DNA from: Lethocerus indicus
Taxonomy: Eukaryota; Arthropoda; Insecta; Hemiptera; Belostomatidae
NCBI GenBank assembly: GCA_019843655.1
Contig: JACDQD010000105.1
Coordinates: 2,976,001-3,040,000 of the forward strand
Reading direction: 5' to 3'
DNA length: 64,000 nucleotides
The notes below the pieces were generated by a model, which saw only the letters and a program-made list of their open reading frames with translations, was not told the origin of the DNA and did no database searches. Positions 1 to 12,562 of the stretch are shown one piece after another. Position 1 is the first letter of the stretch. Each line of letters begins with the position of its first letter. Position numbers and translations under genes: made by a program.

Positions 1-2405
1 TTTGTTACGAAATTATTTATATTCTCCGATTTCCTCTATTCTCGTTTAACAGGTCCCAATAGTTGGGATACTTGGCGAACTCACCACGAGATGAATTAAT
101 TACGTTCGTTCCGTACATTTTGATGAGAAAATTTCTCATAATCATTATATTAGGGCGGTAATCTATGCGTAACTTACAGTCTGACTTATTCGGGAGGGAC
201 CAATGGAAGTGTTTATATCATTATTCCAATTGGTCATAATACGACAATGAACCTAATGACACCGATTAATCCGAGCATTTGCGTAGGCGCTAGTTTTACA
301 CTTATTATGTGTCGCTACAGAATAATATCCAAACATCCATTCGGTTAGTGTTATACTCTCTGTCGTCGGATATGCTCTATGTTGTTTATAAATAATTTGA
401 ACTTTTAAAGGTAAAATTATAACACTCAATAAAAGCTCAATAAAATAATAAAATTTATTCAACTGTACGACCTTCCAAACGTTTTATACTACAAGTCCAT
501 CATTGATCGCTATGAATAAAATGCCTACTTGTACAATTTTTGTTCTTTTTTCAGTAATGGAAGAAAGCGATAATTGTACAAACTCTTGTAACGATGACAA
601 TCGAAATAAAATGACACGAATACGACTTCTATCGGTTCTTCGAAACAGTAATGTGTGTAATTTTCTGGTTCATTTTATAGATTTAAACACCAGTAGACAT
701 TTTCGGAGCGGTCATTAACGGGGAAATGGTCGTCAGGATGGTTTCTATAAAAGGGCAAGAAAATGATCATAGATAGACATTTGGCAATCACGTTAGGTAT
801 CGTGGCAACATCTCCTGTTGCCTGCGAATGCGCAGGTGCTTCGGCCGTAAGGAAGGGACCTTGAATGGCTGAAAAAACGACAACAATTGCCACTAATGTA
901 CTAATCAACGACCCAGTTTGTAACTGGCGTACGGAGCGGTTATTTCGTGGCAGTCTAACTATGCCTTTCCGCCGCCACTTTATTGCCGTATCGTGTACGC
1001 AGGAAAATATATTCTCGCTTTACAGAGTTAGAGTCTACAGCGGATTTGTGTTCCCATCGTTCAGTTTCGAATTCCAATCGATGAAAAGTTCGGAATGGCG
1101 CCCCGAAGGATACTTTTAACAAGCGGTGCTTTCAAGACATCCCTATAAATATCCTGCATAAATTTAAGGAAATCTTTTTATATTGTAAATGCATAGGTCA
1201 TCGCGTCATAGGTTTCAGCCTCCCTTTATTCTCCAACATGCCGACACGTTCCTTACTTCGTATAATTCCTCCCGGATTCAAGTCATTTCATTTTCACCGT
1301 TGTGTAATTATTATAATGCGATTATTATCACGGCACTGTGAAATAGATTGAGCCGTCCATTTAATATTGGAATATCGCTGGGCGAAGCGAGAGAGGATTT
1401 CCATGTCGTCCCGTACATTATTCAGTCGGAGAGTCGTCGGTTGGAGGCCGACAATATCGAGGCCGTGTATTATTTAGACGTTTCCCCACAACACCTCGTC
1501 GAAAGTGCCGTACAAAATGCTAAACGAAATTACAATAAGTGTTAACTCCCGAACGCCGGTTATTGGAGGGGGTGGGGGAGGTATCGGGGCCGGCGGTTGA
1601 ATTACGGGGCTCATCAATTTGTCTAATTGAGCAATAAGGAAATATGAGGGTAACCGGTATACACCGTGTGTTATATACGAGCGGCGGTATTAAGTGATTG
1701 AAAATATCGGGTGGTAGAAGAGGGTGAAATATCGACCGGAGGCGGACCAAGTTAGGTATACGACCAACCCCCGTGTCATCCAACTTTCAATTTCAAATTC
1801 ATTCAAGGTAATTGGTATTGAAACGGATGAAAGACAGTAGACTAGACACCACGAAGTAATAGTAAATTGACAGCATAACGCTTTCCCCCTGAAGAGTTTC
1901 TTCAGGACGGAAAAATTATAATCTTAGTTTGAAAGATAGACAGTTTGAGAGCAAGGCTATTACTGGTGTCAACCTGAAAAGAAAACTAAACGGTGACTGT
2001 TAACATTAACGCTTAATTGCCCTTTAGGTAGTTGTGGAGAAGTCATACGAGCGTTAAGAATTGGCCTATTAGTGCCAGCGGCGGTGTAGGTGGCTGTACG
2101 GGACCCACAGCGGCCTCTCCCCCTGCGACTAGTGCTGGCCCTAGAGCACTATGAAAGTGGGCCATCTCGTCCACCCCCCGGACCCGTTAAACGCCTAATC
2201 GACTCCCCTATTAGCCGGCCGACTTCGTATTAGACGCGTCCAGCAAAAACCTTTCGGTTCCTCCAACTGATCGTTCCCAGGATTGACTGACGAAATTAAA
2301 TTCGCAGTCTCGTAATTCTCTTTCTCGTGAAACTGCGCCCGAAAGGATCTGTTACCGACGTCTCAGCTAAAAAACCGAAACGTGTGAAATAAATATACGC
2401 CTAAG
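1..2405. other. Non-coding stretch, nothing recognised
   Basis: No frame longer than about 90 codons, no recognisable domain and no repeat shared with the rest of the window. A GC-rich patch lies at about 2075-2230 and contains a 7-bp hairpin (TAGTGCT ... AGCACTA, with the loop GGCCCTAG). I cannot tie this patch to an exon or to a known RNA. Confidence 0.5.
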
Positions 2406-2411
2406 TGTATA

Positions 2412-2465
2412 GGGTGTCCCAAAATTAACGCAAGACGCAAATCTTGCGTTAATTTTGGGACACCC
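2412..2465. mobile_element. Head-to-head mariner terminal inverted repeats (24-bp perfect palindrome)
   Basis: The left arm (2412-2435) begins GGGTGTCCCAAAATTAACG and is perfectly complementary to the right arm (2442-2465), with only the six bases CGCAAA between them. TA precedes the left arm, as expected for a mariner target site, but the right side has no clean TA. The 18 bases at 2438-2455 recur exactly at 43891-43908, beside a recognisable mariner transposase pseudogene, so the palindrome is two ends of that family brought almost together with the body lost. A transcript would form a near-perfect 24-bp hairpin. The element assignment is strong; the mechanism (internal deletion down to the ends, or two abutting insertions) is inference. 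Confidence 0.8.
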
Positions 2466-2760
2466 CATACAAGCTTTTAGGACGGTACGAAGAAAATGGA
2501 GTCTCTGAGTAGAGACTGTGTTGAAAAATTAAAATAATTTTGTTCGAATAACCCCGCCCTCGCATTACATCTTATACACGAGCCTCTCGTACTGTTAATG
2601 GCCACAGGTTCAATCCTTGTTTTTTAAAGTATCTCATATTTTTTAGCGTTCATTAACCTCATCGTCATACCGAATATAAGTGTATTGTCATCAATTTATC
2701 CGATTTTTTTTATTGGCTCACTGATACGTCGATCGATTGAATAAGTTGGATATTGTACCA
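2466..2760. other. AT-rich spacer between two mariner-derived fragments
   Basis: Non-coding and AT-rich. It lies between the end palindrome and the subterminal fragment of the same family, so part of it may be decayed element body, but I could not align it to the copy near 43.5 kb. Confidence 0.35.
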
Positions 2761-2817
2761 ACCCTTAACTATCAGCTGTCAAATGGTTTCTTTTTTAAAT
2801 ACAGTTGCCGACTTTAA
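2761..2817 (-). mobile_element. Subterminal (5' untranslated) fragment of the GGGTGTCCC-end mariner family
   Basis: This segment aligns with 43818-43867, which lies between the transposase start and the terminal repeat in the minus-strand mariner copy. Shared blocks include CTATCRGCTGTC, ATGGTTTYTTTTTT and GCCGACTTTA. No terminal repeat follows on its downstream side, so it is a detached fragment. Orientation is inferred from the better copy. Confidence 0.6.
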
Positions 2818-4714
2818 GTTGAATAATTCAGTTTTGTACGTATAGACGATATTTAATTAAGTAGCCGAATTGCGCTCCCTTAAAGTTTGTCGTCAATTCT
2901 AATAGGGATTCTATGAAAGATAAGGTCGGTCGGTAACCGGTTGGGTGGTGTCTGCGAAAAGGGAAAAGATATGCGAGGCCTGTTGAACACGTGTAAGGTA
3001 GAGAAACGTCCCAGTGGCCGAATGCGGGCCGGAAGTCTGCCGAGATAACTTCTAACTGGAACATTATTCCAGAGGCCGTCGCTTCCTGTCTCCAGCGGAG
3101 GGGCCGGCTCGACCCCATCCTCTCTTCCACTAGACAATACCTCACGTCCCCGCTTCCTGTCCACCTGCCAGCCCGCAGTTTTTCGTTTTTTCCTTTTTTT
3201 TGGGTTTTCGGCTCTAAATTATATACCGAAACGTCGGAGAGAGTTATAAATATTTCACTACTGTATCGGAATAGATATGTATTTCGCCGAAAGTTCGGTT
3301 CCGAACATTGGAATTGGGCTCGTCGGGTTCTACTGCTGGGGAAAACATGGGTCGCGGATCGTAAAAATTCTGACCACACCAACTGGCGTAATTCTGCTAT
3401 TCCGCTTCTATTAAGGGCTTTTGTTGTCCCCAGAGTCTCATCATTGAATCACAATCCTGTCTACAGTTTTATATCACATTATCACTATATTATTCTGGAA
3501 GGAGTTCATGACCAATAGCGCAATTGATAATGTAGTGTGGTCTTGTGTAGTCGGTATTTAATTATTGTTCTTCTATAGTGTTTTACGTACACTTTTGTTC
3601 TGGCATTTCATCTTTTTCGTTTCGGCTATTAACCCTTTAATACAAATTGTGTTTTTCCAACGTCGAGTGTCGAATTGTAGACTGTAGCTTAATTGTTGAA
3701 GGATTAGGCGTGTTGTAACTCGGGATATCTGGGAGAGCTGGAAACGGGAGAGTCGCGAAACGTTTCCAATTGTAATGGCAACGAGAGCACTTAGTCGGCG
3801 CCGGGCCGGGATAAATTGGGCGACGGGTAAGAGCGGGTGGGAGTCATTTAGAAACTCATTAATGCCCGAAGGGAGCTCCTCCACCTCCTCCTCCTCCTCA
3901 GATATTGACAAAGGGAACGCTCCTGCGATGTCAATGCACGCCCAACGGATTTAATTAGCCCTACAGGGCCGCTGCTGCCCCCTGCAGGTCGCTTAGTCTC
4001 CCGACACCCACTTTAATACACTTTAATCTTCAGTGAAAACAAACAGACCGTGGGGGCGCTCTAAGAATAATGACGCGGACCGAATGTTGTTTTATGTTTT
4101 CCAAAAGAGAGACGGACGCTTCGCCCTTTTTCGCCTTTTCCCAACGTTTGGCAGTCCCCTTAGAAATTAAAGGCCCCCCGATATAATTTAATTTGGCCCT
4201 GATATTTCTGGGATGTACAGCATTTAAAAGGTATTTCAGCTTCCTTTAGACACAGCTTCATTCTGTAAACGATAGAAAAGTTTCCGCGACCATAACTTGA
4301 ATCCGGCCCCAACATCCGGCATGATTGCGTAATACTGTGGTAAGGAAAACTCGGTTGGCAGGCGTCGATCCCCGGCTATTTCGGGATATTACCTGAGTTG
4401 GGAAGGGTTTTTGCCCGTTCCCCGGGTGTTATCTGTTTCCGACGTTCGGGAACGGACTTATCTCGGGGCACTATATCAACTTAGGAGGCGACCGCTTGTC
4501 GGCTAAGCGGATATTTGCTTGTCCATTGCCGATTGAGCATCCTGTCCTCTTCTTTCCATGGAACTGGAAATGTAACTTCGTCACAATACACCTCTCAGAT
4601 CTCTCTCAATACCATTTATGGGTCAAATTTTGTTTACAATCACACTCAACGGACTCGTTCTGGGCCGAAAATATTACGCTAATCTGGAACTGGAACGGCT
4701 AAAAAAGTGTTCGA

Positions 4715-4727
4715 CCCCCCCCCCCCC
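4715..4727. repeat. Poly-C tract (C13)
   Basis: Thirteen consecutive C. One of twelve C or G homopolymers of ten or more in the window. Confidence 0.95.
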
Positions 4728-4890
4728 AGAACTGATTGTATCAGCGATTGACTGTAAGGGTTGCAACAAGATTCGCGGGTGGATGCAAACAATGGGGCTT
4801 TTAGCAGCGGCGTGTGTGCCGTGAAAGGGCCCTTATCTCGGCGGACTTCGATAGGGGGCGAAAAATATAAAAGGACAGGGAAAAGGGGGG

Positions 4891-4916
4891 AAGAGGAAGA
4901 AGAAGAAGAAGAAGAA
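4891..4916. repeat. Imperfect (GAA)n microsatellite
   Basis: Purine-only run built mainly of AGA triplets, just upstream of another G/A-rich stretch. Confidence 0.9.
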
Positions 4917-5023
4917 AAATGACTGGAGGCGAAGTGTCTGGAAAGTTGGGAGAATTGAGAAGGGCGTCAACCCCCTCCACCCGCTCCCCTAGAACGGACG
5001 AGATAAAATAAACCTCCCCCTTT

Positions 5024-5050
5024 GGCGGGGGCGGCAGGGGTGGGGGGGGG
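5024..5050 (+). other. Potential G-quadruplex tract
   Basis: On the plus strand there is GGGGG, a short CGGCA spacer, GGGG, T and then G9, which can supply four runs of three or more G with short loops. Formation is predicted from sequence only. Confidence 0.5.
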
Positions 5051-6776
5051 CGTTACGAAATGTAACCTTGTTCCTTTGAGCGAGATTCTTCCAGCTCCCG
5101 TCCATCTCTAAAAGGCCAACTGCATTTCAGTCGGCCAAAATTGGAACAATCGAACAGACTTGCGTAGCACGAACACTGTCGAAACGGAGTTTCGATAACA
5201 CAACAGAATAAGACAAAAAGAAAACTCATTACACGTTAATAGCACTAGCGGAAATTGTGTAAATTCGACGGAATAAAAATAACCACGATGGTTAAATTTA
5301 AACGGGAAATGCGCCCAAAAGGAAATAGATGAAACGAAGGAGCTTTTTGTTAGGCCTGAATTTGAAACCCTAGCCAAATAACTGTCCCAATTGGAAATTA
5401 CCTATTACACTTTAGAATAGAAAGTTGTGTTTTTAATACAACGTACGTCTTTGTGACGCGTACTCGCTTCGGGACCGATGCGGTTTCAGAATTTATAACC
5501 AGTTTTCGAACAACGTTTCGCGTGAAACGACAACAGGGGCGGATTGAAAATTTCCCCAACTTTCGTGTCGCCTACCTCGGCCGTCCCGAGTTTCGAAATG
5601 CACCGTTCCCGACGTCAAACGAGGAAGCGCAATGTATTTTCAATTGGGAGCGTCCGGCGTTCACGCCGCCGTCGGGGGCCGCAACGGCCACACACACACA
5701 TGTCGAGCTGTATATTATATATAAACTTGTACGGATATACACGGGAGGCCCTGTGGAAACTTAAACCCGTGGCGAGTGGGAGGGGGCTAGGCGGGTTCAG
5801 GTTTCAGGATCGGGTCCGACTTGGGACAGTTCAAAACACGAACACCCGACTTCTCATTATTATTTCAGTACTTTTAACGAATTAATAAACTTTATTATCA
5901 TTCTAGACGGAAACAATAAACTTTAACTGCAAAATTATGACTACTGAGGTCCTTACTAAAGCATGAATACCGACGTCGATCGGGTATAGAACTACGGGGT
6001 TTCACTCGAGTTATACGATAGGTCCTTAACAATAATCCTCAATACTCCCCAGCATGTTTCCAATCGCACTCTTCACTTGGAGGAATCGGGGAAAAATTAA
6101 ATTCGCCATTGACAACGAACTAAAACGGGGAACATTCAACGAGTTATTTTATTCGGGAATTAACGTAGCGTGAATCGTGACGACAGCGGTTGAATAAACC
6201 GCCGTTCCCCCGAACTGTCTCCGTCTATTTTCGACCGTTGGTGGTACTTTTCTTTTTCGTGAAAAACAAAAAATTGGGGGTAGGGAGCGCGTGAGAAAAG
6301 TTACATGAAGGGAGGAGGAAGAGGCGAGCCGTAGAACAATGGCCCTGGGAAAACTATGGCCTTGTTACTACTTGATACAGACGAGTCAGTTTGGTTACAC
6401 AGTCGTTGTTCGCGGCTATTTCTCTCCTGCGCTTTCCTTCTTCGGCCAGCTGTGGAAAATTTCAATTTCTACTGCTGCAATTTCTCGTCAATTCTGTTGT
6501 CTCTAATCGTTCTTTCAGTTTTCTTTCGTTTTGCAGAAATTGATCCCCTGTCCTGGCCGGATATAAAAATAACAGTTTATAAGTTTCTGTTAGTATCACG
6601 CGTTATTTCTCCCACATCGAATCGTAGAATATGGTCCGTTCCCGAACTCTCCTCAGATCCTCACTGTATCACTGAAAGAGGACGGACAATAAAAATTATG
6701 TATATTTTCTATTTGAACAGTCATTCAACTGATTGAGGTTGACAGAAATTGATTTGTCCGAAACTACAAGAACTTA

Positions 6777-7190
6777 ACTTTGTGGCCTGCGAGGGGTCGG
6801 AATACCGTAGATTTCGTGCGTTTCTGTCTCCGTCTCGCCGGTTTGTTTTTTTGCTCGCCATCTTCAGTAGCGGTGTTAGGCACTTTGGATGTTTTTCGGG
6901 CTACTGATCCTCGCTACTGAAGATCGGCGAGCAGCCGAAACCGGTCTCATCTCACACGAAATCTACCTGGTGATACTGGTCTGTTCATGAAAATCCTCCC
7001 TCGTCTAATAAATATAGCCCTAATAAAAAAATTTCATACAAGTTCTGAATTGGTTATTAAGGCTTGTCATAAAATGTCCTATGTCGTTGAATTTTAAATA
7101 TGGGAAAAATTTCCAACCAGTGTTAATGAGTTAATTCCGGTATGTATTTGATTATCTAGGATGCTATTTGATATTCGTATTGCGTATTTT
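6777..7190 (+). repeat. Foldback repeat with hammerhead-like motif, copy A
   Basis: Outer inverted arms GTAGATTTCGTG (6807-6818) and CACGAAATCTAC (6955-6966) enclose a second inverted pair (6838-6872 and 6912-6944). The right inner arm reads CTGAAGA (6917-6923), two extra bases, GGC, a five-base loop, GCC, GAAA (6937-6940), then CCGG and TC. In the left arm the matching GAAA and stem positions are replaced by a T-run, so that side is decayed. About 220 bp beyond the right outer arm is shared with the copy at 17806-18180, so the repeat is longer than the hairpin. No open frame of note. It could be a fragment of a Penelope-like element end or a foldback DNA transposon; the sequence alone does not decide. 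Confidence 0.75.
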
Positions 7191-10100
7191 AAACCTTATT
7201 TTTGTAATTCTCCCGCTGACGACCCTCTCATGATTTCTCAAAAGGCTTTCGGTGGAATTGAGGCCTGTACTTGCAGTATGAAATTATACATTTCCTTGTA
7301 ATTTCATAATTGTCCACTACGTCCTTTTCCCGATACTCTGACCGACAGGTTTTTTCCTTTCCTGCTGCCACCCATTGTTATCTATCCAGTTCTGGGCTCT
7401 GGGGGCGGGGGGCAGAAGGGTGCGACGGAGGATTTCCGTCAGTCAACACCAGTAGCTTTGTGAGGGCCCGCCGGCCCTTCATTATGCCCGGCCCATTGTC
7501 CGCCCCCGCGGGTGAAACCAATTGGACACGCCCTCACAATGTCCGAGTCACCCTGCGGGGGCGGGGGCGGCACCCCCGCTACACCTCACCTCGGCCCTGC
7601 CCTTGTCCCTTTTATACGGGCCCCTTCACGAGACCCTGCCCTTATACAGTTAATAGATTTTCATTTGACTCAATTCACAATTTGTTGTCACAATATTTAT
7701 CCTATCTACAATACGAGACAGTCGATTATTTCAGAGCGGAGTTAATAACGGTAGGAAAGATTGGATTCTTTAAATGAGTTCTACTGTTTTAAATAACTAT
7801 TTCGTAAATACTTATAATTAGCGGCCACTGTCTTGATTTTGAACAATATATTTCGGCGTACCGCATATCAATGTAAGGATCAGCTATGTATATAAATACT
7901 ATACAGTAAAGTGTTAATATGGCTGTATACGCGGAGGGAATTGGAACTCGTGTTAAAATACGATAAGCCAGAGCTAGCAAAAGCCGCGGAATCTGCCGTA
8001 TTATTAATGCAGTCTGTGTGGAGGGCTCTGGACACAGTTCCGCCATTAGGGTCGGACCCGCTCTACTCTCCGGGAATTTATTTATTACTCTTTATATTTT
8101 CTACTGTATCGCCCTTGTACGGACCTGAGAACGTCTCGGGGATAAATAGATATTTTCCCTCTCCGTTATCCGACTCGAATTTCGACTGGGAATTCGATTG
8201 TGGGCTCCCAATTATGACTGGACCCGCGCTGTTGTTCCAGTTGACCTTTGGGTCCAATTACATTCCGGAAGTTTCTCTCTTTTCCGACACTCGGATAGGC
8301 ACAAGCGAGGCGATTCGTGGAGGATTCATAGTTCAGTCGAAAACTATACCGCGGTCCCGATTTAATTCAATCACATTGCAAACTTGGGCTGACCGATAAG
8401 ATTGGTCCCTGTCGAAGAATTCCCGTCGCGGTCTTCGAAGGGTCGGATTTTTAAATCTTAATAGGGCCTTAATACGGTAAATGCGGTAATTTACAGTCAG
8501 CCGGGAATATCTTCTATCTTATAGTTTTTGTTCGGTTTATTTCAGCCTAATACTAACGTACGCAGATAGATACTCGCAGGACACAGATACACTCAGGATT
8601 ATGCAACATGAGATTATCTAACAAAATTGGAAGAATTTTCTTTTTTAATTTTAAGTCCCGGTTAGAATTCGTTTTAAAATTCTATTTAGTGGTAATGTCA
8701 CAGACAATGGTCCTCTTGCTCCTGGGGGAATTTTCAGGAAGGTGACGTGGAGAAAGCTCTAGAATCAAAGTGGATCAGAGTGATGGTACAGTTTGGAATG
8801 GAATGATTTATATCGGTCCACGAACGAACGGGACATTCAAATCGTGCGGTCAGAAACTTACTGTTCGATTCGCCAAGTTCGGTTTTAAAATACTGTAAAT
8901 TACTAACCCCGTCACTTTAGGAATAGTTGTGATCTTTGTTGAGCCGTGTATTATTGTGTCGAGTCACTCTTATGTCCCAAGCACTGTACTTAATTAAGTA
9001 CATTGTACTGTGTTCCAACAAGCGAATTAAATTTGTTGCTTTATTTACTCGATTAGACTTCCTGAATGGAGGAAAAATCCTGGAAAAATCGCCGGGAATG
9101 AAGATCTCAGGTAGGCGGAGGACAGAGACGTGTTGACGTGGCTCTTTGTCCGAGTTTCACCGTTGGACTGGTTGGGGGTGGGGTGGGGTGGAGCGTCTTC
9201 ACCAATGGAATTCCGGGGAGTCCTCGGGCGGAATATTCGTGGTCTTGTCGTGAAATGTTGACTGTCCCTCGGCTGTTGTTGAAGGGCCGGGGACAAATGT
9301 TGACGCTCGGTTGACGGATTGTTCCGTCCTCTTTGTTGACACGGAAATTCCCCCATACCGCCCTACTCTCCTGAGGATCCATCTTTTCTGCCCCAGGGCG
9401 CACCACCGCCACTGCCTCTGTGTGCACGCACCTATTACCGCTAAGGGTTGAAACGAAAGGATGGTCGCGGAAGGGGGGGCTGGAGGGATGAATAAATTTG
9501 ACTCCCCGCTTTAAATATTCGCTTTGATTAAGGGCCGGAGCTCGTATCAAAGGAACCACCCACCTACCCCTTCATTTTTTTGTTAGATAAATTATTTGCC
9601 TCGTTTTATGCTTGAAATCGAATCCATTAGGCGCTGTCAGCGTAAAATGTCTTTCGGAGTTTATTCCGCGGCCGAACCTGTTCCCTACCTTAAACATTGC
9701 ACTATTGTGCTTAAGTATTGCCCGATATTAAGCAGAAAGAAAGGGCAAAATACGCGCCCTGCGCAGGAAAATCATCCTGGAATTGGTTTCATGATAATTC
9801 AAGTTCTGGCCGAAGAAAACGAGGTTAAAGCGCGCGAGTGGGTTTTATTAGTACGCTGTTCTGTCTTGTATCGTGCATCAAGATTTTTCGACTGCGATAC
9901 TTTACAAGGCTGAAAATTTCAATGCTCACAATTGTACCGTTGCAGTCGGGAGTTGTAGGAAACACTGCGTTACTTTCACCGTACAATATTGCAATTTATG
10001 GATGGCGAGAAGCCGAAAGCTAGTCTGTACCCAGACACAGTACAGTATTTAATAATACAGTCGACATGTAATAATCCTTTGTAGGCTACTGTTTTATAAT

Positions 10101-10418
10101 GGGGCGATCTTTGAACCGCACGGTCATCGGGTCAAGGATACTCTGGCGGCGGATGGCGGATGAGAGTTCCGGGTTTCCTGCACTTTGTCTTATGCTGTGT
10201 CTTCTATTACGGCCCACCTTCACAGTACTGTGGCCGCCAACCGGACTACTTACCGGCTCACTCGCTCGCCGGTTGTACAGATATTGTCAAAATTCGAAAC
10301 TCAATCGAACAACCATTACCGATCGAATTATCGTAATCATTTTAATGGATTCGGCGATAATGTCCCCCGTCGTTAGGGACCCCACCTTGTCCTTGGACGG
10401 CCCCATTAATTGGGTTCT
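7191..10418. other. Non-coding stretch, nothing recognised
   Basis: A 162-codon frame at 7911-8399 and a 155-codon frame at 7310-7777 are open, but their translations show no motif, and the first begins at a GTG rather than an ATG. There is a G/C-rich hairpin at about 7554-7581, and a plus-strand G-rich tract at 9174-9191 (GGGGG, GGGG and GGGG separated by single T). Confidence 0.45.
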
Positions 10419-10424
10419 CTCCCT

Positions 10425-10457
<33 letters not shown>

Positions 10458-10458
10458 C
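10419..10458. repeat. (CCCT)n/(CT)n microsatellite
   Basis: CCCT units pass into an uninterrupted run of CT dinucleotides ending at about 10456. Confidence 0.95.
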
Positions 10459-10557
10459 ACTTCTACTCCTGTCTTACGCCGGTGGATGTTCCAACTTGAC
10501 GAAACTCCCAGGTCGGCCGGGTGGTCTTGAGAGCTCTACAAATTGGGAGGTAATTTC

Positions 10558-10579
10558 GGGGGTGGGGGGTGGGAGCGGG
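10558..10579 (+). other. Potential G-quadruplex tract
   Basis: Four G-runs of three or more (GGGGG, GGGGGG, GGG, GGG) separated by loops of one to three bases, which is a canonical four-run pattern on the plus strand. Confidence 0.6.
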
Positions 10580-11130
10580 AGAAGACTGCACAGTTCGGCT
10601 GGGCCGGGGCATAACAAAGCCCCCCTCCCCCAACCCCAATTATATAAGGCGACCCTTAGCAAAAGTAATTCTGTTAACTCGAAATTCTAGCCGGAAGTTC
10701 TAGCCGGGCTTAAGAGGTCAAACCGAGGGATTTTAAATAACTCAATCGATAGATAATCATGAAAAAGAGGTACAGTTGTTATAAATTATATTGGAGGTTA
10801 TTTAGTCAGATAATAATTTGGAGTTTATCGGCTGTTTCCCTTCCTGTAATAAAAATAAGGTAATTTATGGAAATGGGCTGGTGTAGGCCCACTCCTGTGA
10901 TGACAGGCTCCGAACTGTCGGGAGCCCCCAAATAATTTATTAACAAAATGGATATAATCGCCTGACACTTATTATTTATAACAATAACATTGTTATGCAG
11001 TATTTATTGGACAGTACGAGAAATGTATATTTGGCGGCGTTTTTCTATTTTTAAGAATATCGGGAACTCGGACGCCCCGATGATATTCAAACCTTCCGAA
11101 GCGAAGCCGATTGGCAATGGTCTCCGCCTA
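10580..11130. other. Non-coding stretch, nothing recognised
   Basis: Short open frames only. I see no repeat shared with other parts of the window and no domain. Confidence 0.45.
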
Positions 11131-11182
11131 TCTCTCCCTCACTCCCTCACTCCCTCTCTCCTCCCTCCCTCCCTCTCTCTCT
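11131..11182. repeat. (CT/CCCT)n pyrimidine microsatellite
   Basis: Pyrimidine-only run mixing CTCACTCC and CCCT units and ending in CT dinucleotides. The opposite purine strand could form a triplex, but that is speculation. Confidence 0.9.
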
Positions 11183-11249
11183 GTCGGGTACAGATTCGTG
11201 CCCTTGAAGTGAGCAGCGAGCGAGGAGGAGAGTGAATGGTTTTGGCTAC

Positions 11250-11312
11250 GATGATGATGACGACGACGATGATGATGATGATGATGATGGGGAGAGAGAG
11301 AGAGAGAGAGAG
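11250..11312. repeat. Compound (GAT/GAC)n and (GA)n microsatellite
   Basis: ATG/ACG triplets (11250-11289) run directly into GA dinucleotides (11291-11312). A minus-strand frame here encodes a run of histidines, which is only the repeat being translated. Confidence 0.95.
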
Positions 11313-12537
11313 TTAGTGCTAGAGGGTGAGTGAGAGAGAGCATATCAATCAGCGGGTCGAGCCCCCCGCCCCCTTACCCCCGTCGCCGTTCCACTGTCCT
11401 TCCCTCCTGTACCCCACCATCGCCGTAGACCATTTTGTTTGAGATAACAGCGCCGTCTCAAAACATCGGTCTCTCCGTGTTGTCGGGAAGGGGATTGTGG
11501 GGGCAGAGGGATTGTGTCGGATCGGGTTGTGTGCTCGTGACCCCAGCTACTAGCCGTTTCGCGACGTACGGCTCGACAGCAATCAGCTGATCTCGTGGGA
11601 AATGTCGAGATCCCCCTCCGGCCCCCACGTTCATTCGCTGACTGGGCCGAGACCCCCCGGTCCCTCTTACTTCCTCCACTCTTACGCTTCTGAGTGTCTT
11701 ATAAATTATTTAGAAATTTATTCCATTACCCCCGCCGCCCCTTCACAGGCCCCCTCATCCTCCTCTTCTTCCTCTTCCTCCGGCCGCTTTACTTTCTTAA
11801 AGTAAGTAGTTGAACGTTAGAACGACGACGGCTCGATTGTAGCCCCCACCCCCTCATCATTCTCACCCCTATCCTCTCGAAACGATGTCATCATCGCCCC
11901 TTCCGAGTGGTATGGTTCACTTCGATACCAGGACGGAATTACATCTCCAAATCTGTTAGAAACGTATTATAGTTTTCGGTTAAATCATAGTGGATCGACG
12001 CTCTATAGGTCAGCTGGTCGAGATCTATCAATGTAAAATTGGTTGTATAAGTATTATGTGCGAAGAACTGAAAAAAATGAACTGATATTTATCACTTATG
12101 TAGCATCTCTTATGCGAGTTATAACATCCAGCCGCGTAAAACAGCACTTGAGTTTCTTACAACCCAAAGTGGTTACTAAGCTAGTAAAAGAAGTATTTAA
12201 GCAGAAGAGAGGGAAACCGATGTGTAAAGGGAATACTTTGGAAAACCGGTAACTTGATTCTAAAATCTTTGAGTTATTTAAAGTTCGTATTAACCGTTGA
12301 GACAAATATTAGGACGTTACAGTCTGGTATTTTATACTCGGGTAACATCGGTTGGGGCAGCCCTCCCTGATCGGTCGGTCTCGAAATTGTATCCGAAATA
12401 ATATTTGGTCTCTCATTAAATTTGCCGCTTCCTTATATGCAGTTGACCGGCCTCCGACCGCCGTCAATTCGGCTCGAAATTTCCTCTCCTAGGCCGGATA
12501 ATGGGGCCCCGGATTGTTACCGGAGGGCTGTTTACTG
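11313..12537. other. Non-coding stretch with pyrimidine-rich triplets
   Basis: Contains an imperfect TCC/TTC run at about 11756-11780. No recognisable coding exon. Confidence 0.45.
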
Positions 12538-12562
12538 CGGGGGCGGTGGGGGGTCGCCCCCG
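12538..12562. other. GC-rich perfect hairpin
   Basis: The arms CGGGGGCG (12538-12545) and CGCCCCCG (12555-12562) are perfectly complementary around a nine-base G-rich loop. It may be fortuitous in a locally G/C-tract-rich patch. Confidence 0.6.

Larger units (their letters stand above)
2818..6776. other. Non-coding stretch with microsatellites and G-rich tracts
   Basis: The longest open frame in the window lies here on the minus strand (2828-3382, about 184 codons). It matches no family I recognise and overlaps a second open frame in another phase, so I do not call it a gene. The stretch also holds a CTC-rich run near 3884-3900, a C13 run at 4715-4727, a GAA-type run at 4891-4916, a G-quadruplex-like tract at 5024-5050, and CCGAAACGTCGG at 3226-3237, which recurs twice elsewhere. 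Confidence 0.45.

Noticed and set aside
7911..8399. 162-codon open frame
   Set aside because: It begins at GTG, has no domain, shows no splice context and is within the range expected by chance in this much sequence.
11250..11343. Polyhistidine-encoding frame on the minus strand
   Set aside because: It is a translated GAT/GAC microsatellite, not a gene.
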